A stretch of 64,000 bases of DNA, taken from NCBI RefSeq assembly GCF_020177055.1, contig NZ_JAIQXT010000005.1:62001-126000 (forward strand), given 5' to 3'. The stretch is from Sphingomonas sp. R647. GTDB lineage: Bacteria; Pseudomonadota; Alphaproteobacteria; Sphingomonadales; Sphingomonadaceae. A program made the translations under genes and the position numbers. Position 1 is the first letter of the stretch. Every line of letters begins with the position of its first letter. Shown here piece after piece: positions 61,232 to 64,000 of the stretch. The notes under the pieces are model-generated. The model was not told where the DNA came from and made no database searches. It worked only from the letters and a program-made list of their open reading frames with translations.

Positions 61232-63337
61232 TCAACCCACGGTCCCGAGCAGGGCCTGGTACATTTCGTCGGCGACCCGCACGACGCGCGCGGCGGCGGA
61301 ATAGCTGTTCTGGAGGACGATCATCAGCGACAATTCCTCGTCGATATTGACGCCGGCATAGGAATCGCGGCGCGTGATCGCGTCCTGGCTGCGCGCCGAG
61401 GCGTCCTCGTATCGGGTCTGGGCGTTGGCCGCGCTGGTGCCGGTCTCGCCAAGGATCAGCGACGCATATCGCTCCAGCGAGACATTGCCCTCCTTGCCGA
61501 GGTCGTTCACGCGGCCAAAGCTGTCAGTGTAGAATTGCGCGGCGCGCGTGTCGGACGCCAGCACCCCGCGCTCGCCCACGGCAGCACTGGTATTGAAGAT
61601 CGCGAGCGGCAGCTTGCCCGGGCTGTTGCGCAGGTCGGGTGCGACCCCGCCTGCGGCAAGTCCGCTGGCGCTGCCGGTCAGTCCGGACAATGCGGTGAAC
61701 GAGATGCCGGTGTCGTACCGGGCGGTCGCGTCGGACGGGACCGAGATCGAGGTGCCGGTGACGCCGGCCGCCTGTTCAAACCGGAACCGGCCGCTGGTGT
61801 CGATCGAGAACGTGCCGAACGTGCCGACCTGGCTCGCGTTGAGCTGCGTCACGAGGTCGCCCATCGTGCCCCCTGCCGCCGCGGTGAGGGTCGTGCGCGC
61901 GATCACCCGCCCCGATGAATCGCGCAGCATGATGTCCGACGTGCTTCCGGCGGCAAAGCCGTGCGGATCGCCGGCGGCAAAGCCGGCGGGGACCATCAAC
62001 GCGCCCTCGGTCCGGACGACGTCGTTAAGCCCGAAATACTGGCTGAACCCGACGCCGCCGCGATTGGCTGGCGCGACGGGATCATCGGCAACCGCAACAC
62101 CGCGACCGGTGCCAACGGCGTCGATCGTCAGGCGGCCGTCCGCGAAGCTGGCCACGCCAGCGCCGCCCAGCCCCGCATTGATCGCAGCAACGGCGTCACC
62201 GACGGTCGCGCCCGCGCCCATCGCGTCGAAGTCGATGCGCGTGCGGGCGACGATCGTGCCGTCCGAACCCATCACCGCAAAGATGCTGGCGCCGGTAAAT
62301 CCAAGTCGGTCTCCACTGGCGAGCGCGGTGCTCGTGCCATTGAGTCGGTTGGGTGCCGGGACGGCGCTGGCGGCATTTGACGCACCGTTGAGCGCGCGGG
62401 CCAGGCCGGTGAACAGCGTGCCGAGCTGATCACGGAACCCCGGCAGGGTGCGATCGCGCAGTTCGAGCAGACCGCCGAGCTTGCCCCCGACCGCCGAGGA
62501 TTCCACCCGGTCGCCGGTCGCCGCACCGAGCGCGCCCGCTTCAGTGGCAAAGCGGATGTCGATGCCGGGATATTCGGCCAGCGCCGCGCCCGACCCGGAC
62601 TTAGACGTGGGGTAGGACAGCAAGCGCAACCGGGTATCGAGCAGCGGCGCGCCACCGGCGGTCTCGACCAGCAGCCGCCCATTGGGCTGTTCGCGGACCG
62701 TCACCGCCATCAGGCTGCTGAGTTCCTGCACGGCGTTGTTCCGCTGGTCGGCTGTGCCGGCAGGGCTGCGACCGAGCCCGTCGAGCCGCGAGACCGCGTC
62801 GTTGAGCGAATGGATCTGCTTGAGCAGCGCGTTGATCCGCTCGACCGTCAGGCCCGTCTCGGAATCAACGTCGCCGGTCAGCATCGAGATGTCGGTATCG
62901 AGCCGCTGCAGCGTCCCGATGGCGTCAGTGGTGCGGGCGATGAAGTCGGCCGCATTCTGTTCGGCACCGAGCGCACCGGTCATGGCAATTGCGGCGCTGT
63001 TGATCGAATTGAGCCGCGCCGGAATCGCTGATTCCGATCCAGGCGCACCGAGCAGCGTCTGCACCCGGTCAAGATAACTTGCCGTCACCTCCGAATTGCC
63101 AAGGTCGTTGGCACGGCGATAGACGGCAGCTTCGAGGAATTTGTCCGCGATACGGGTCGGTTCGCCGACGACGACGCCACTGACCCGGTCGGAATGGACG
63201 GCGGCGGCCTGGTTCGCGCGTTCGCGAGCATAGCCGGGGGTGCCGACATTGGCGATGTTCGTCGACACGGTCTTGAGCCCGGCCTGCGCCGCGCTCATGC
63301 CCGATACGGCAGCCCCCAGAATCTCGGATATCGACAC
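61232..63337 (-). CDS. flgK: Flagellar hook-associated protein FlgK
   Basis: A 701-residue hook-filament junction protein. The N-terminus (SEILGAAVSGMSAAQAGLKT, then VSTNIANVGTPGYARE) and the C-terminus (NIDEELSLMIVLQNSYSAAARVVRVADEMYQ, cited by ends) are the conserved D0 helices. The large middle is variable, Gly/Ala/Asp-rich. The GTG start at 63337 has GGGGAG upstream. It is close downstream of flgE (25 bases). Confidence 0.95.
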   Translation of the reverse strand: MSISEILGAAVSGMSAAQAGLKTVSTNIANVGTPGYARERANQAAAVHSDRVSGVVVGEPTRIADKFLEAAVYRRANDLGNSEVTASYLDRVQTLLGAPGSESAIPARLNSINSAAIAMTGALGAEQNAADFIARTTDAIGTLQRLDTDISMLTGDVDSETGLTVERINALLKQIHSLNDAVSRLDGLGRSPAGTADQRNNAVQELSSLMAVTVREQPNGRLLVETAGGAPLLDTRLRLLSYPTSKSGSGAALAEYPGIDIRFATEAGALGAATGDRVESSAVGGKLGGLLELRDRTLPGFRDQLGTLFTGLARALNGASNAASAVPAPNRLNGTSTALASGDRLGFTGASIFAVMGSDGTIVARTRIDFDAMGAGATVGDAVAAINAGLGGAGVASFADGRLTIDAVGTGRGVAVADDPVAPANRGGVGFSQYFGLNDVVRTEGALMVPAGFAAGDPHGFAAGSTSDIMLRDSSGRVIARTTLTAAAGGTMGDLVTQLNASQVGTFGTFSIDTSGRFRFEQAAGVTGTSISVPSDATARYDTGISFTALSGLTGSASGLAAGGVAPDLRNSPGKLPLAIFNTSAAVGERGVLASDTRAAQFYTDSFGRVNDLGKEGNVSLERYASLILGETGTSAANAQTRYEDASARSQDAITRRDSYAGVNIDEELSLMIVLQNSYSAAARVVRVADEMYQALLGTVG

Positions 63338-63362
63338 GTCAGCTCCCCCGCCCGTTCAACGA

Positions 63363-64000
63363 TCAGCGCTTGAGGTTGCTGACTTCGGCCAACATGTCGT
63401 CGACCGTGGTGATGATCTTCGACGCGGCACTGTAGGCGCGCTGGAAGCGGATCATGTTGCTGAATTCCTGCGCCAGATCGACCGTCGACGCCTCAAGCGT
63501 GCTCGAGCGGATCTTGCCCGCCCCAAGCGCGCCCGCGATGTCGATCGAGGCGTTGCCCGACTTGTCCGACAGCAGATAGGCGTTGCCGGAGATGCGGGTC
63601 AGACCGTCCGGGTTGGGGAAGGTCGCGACCGGAAGCTGGAAGACCGGACGGGTCACGCCATTGTCGAACACTGCGCTGAGCAGGCCGATTTCCGAGACCT
63701 GGATCGAGGCGATGTTGCCGAGCACGCCGCCATCGGTGGTCGCGGCGATCATCGCCGATTCCGAACCAAACTGGCTGAGGCCGCTGATCGTGCCATTCTC
63801 GCCCAGTCCCAGCCGGATCGGCACGGCGCCGGCGCCGTTGCTCCAGGTCACGTTGACCGGATCGAACAGGTCAGAGGTATAGACCGAGTCATCGCGGATC
63901 AGGCTGCCGTCGGGATTGAACCGCAGCTCGCCGCTCGCCATAACGCCGTCGGGTGCGGTGACGTCGGTGGGGGGCTCGGCAAAAAGTTCGCCCTGCCAGC
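63363..64000 (-). CDS. flgE: Flagellar hook protein FlgE (C-terminal part)
   Basis: The C-terminal 212 residues of a flagellar axial protein; the start lies beyond the right edge. It ends with IRSSTLEASTVDLAQEFSNMIRFQRAYSAASKIITTVDDML (cited by ends), the FlgE-type terminal helix that distinguishes hook from rod proteins. Upstream, GENGTISGLSQFGSESAM is a FlgE-typical beta region. In-frame sequence continues to base 64000 (WQGELFAEPPTDVTAPDGV). It is followed by flgK. Confidence 0.92.
   Translation of the reverse strand, partial: WQGELFAEPPTDVTAPDGVMASGELRFNPDGSLIRDDSVYTSDLFDPVNVTWSNGAGAVPIRLGLGENGTISGLSQFGSESAMIAATTDGGVLGNIASIQVSEIGLLSAVFDNGVTRPVFQLPVATFPNPDGLTRISGNAYLLSDKSGNASIDIAGALGAGKIRSSTLEASTVDLAQEFSNMIRFQRAYSAASKIITTVDDMLAEVSNLKR

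Noticed and set aside
1..64000. tRNA, rRNA, CRISPR arrays, prophage or insertion sequences
   Set aside because: No cloverleaf, direct-repeat array, transposase or phage gene was recognised in reading the window; small RNA genes could still have been missed without a covariance search.

Overview
The window looks like chromosome of an alphaproteobacterium of the Sphingomonas group. Support: high GC, the order transketolase / DUF4164-like / zapA / 6S RNA / formyl-THF cyclo-ligase, DUF2842 and DUF6468 proteins, the nuoA-L layout, and short GC-rich inverted repeats between genes. No taxonomic search was possible, so this is an inference.

Layout. (1) 1-12.7 kb, minus strand: a complex I (nuo) operon in the order nuoA-B-C-D-[3 extra genes]-E-[1]-F-[1]-G-H-[1]-I-J-K-L. 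nuoL is cut by the left edge. Six non-nuo genes sit between the subunit genes; two are visibly lower in GC and both start on a GTGA overlap with the preceding nuo stop. (2) 12.8-25.5 kb, minus strand: housekeeping genes: SMP-30-like protein, suhB, efp, an M23 peptidase coupled to an L,D-transpeptidase, a small iron-permease-like protein, thiE, and a carbon-metabolism block (class I aldolase, pgk, gap, tkt). (3) 25.7-30.2 kb, mostly plus strand: DUF4164-like, zapA, a ParDE toxin-antitoxin pair, 6S RNA, 5-formyl-THF cyclo-ligase, DUF2842, a PRC-barrel protein and a secreted M1 aminopeptidase. (4) 30.3-42.1 kb: GAF-EAL phosphodiesterase, DUF423, a KefB/C-type antiporter, Fe-S scaffold, CvpA, VanZ-like, RadA, GST, glycosyltransferase, DUF2218, PadR repressor and RarA. 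(5) 42.2-49.0 kb: a polysaccharide-degradation locus (alginate-lyase-family protein, an unassigned 625-residue secreted protein, GH105-type unsaturated glucuronyl hydrolase, DUF4861 protein, FadR-type GntR regulator) with candidate TTGTNNNACAA operators. (6) 49.3-64 kb: flagellar genes: flgF-G-A-H (minus), fliL-fliM-DUF6468-MotE-like-GAF (plus), three unassigned neighbours, a chemoreceptor, flgL, flgK and the 3' part of flgE.

How parts work together. The nuo operon encodes the proton-pumping NADH dehydrogenase. The aldolase/pgk/gap/tkt block supplies lower glycolysis and pentose-phosphate interconversion. The 42-48 kb locus probably cleaves a uronate-containing polymer: lyases would give unsaturated oligosaccharides that the GH105 enzyme trims, under the local GntR regulator. 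The flagellar genes cover rod, L-ring, P-ring chaperone, C-ring, stator accessory and hook-junction parts.

Most interesting for follow-up: the nuo cargo genes, the polysaccharide locus with its unassigned secreted protein and operator set, a 21-bp element shared by two divergent flagellar promoters, a ParDE pair placed exactly between zapA and 6S RNA, and a probable ATT start codon at 48507.
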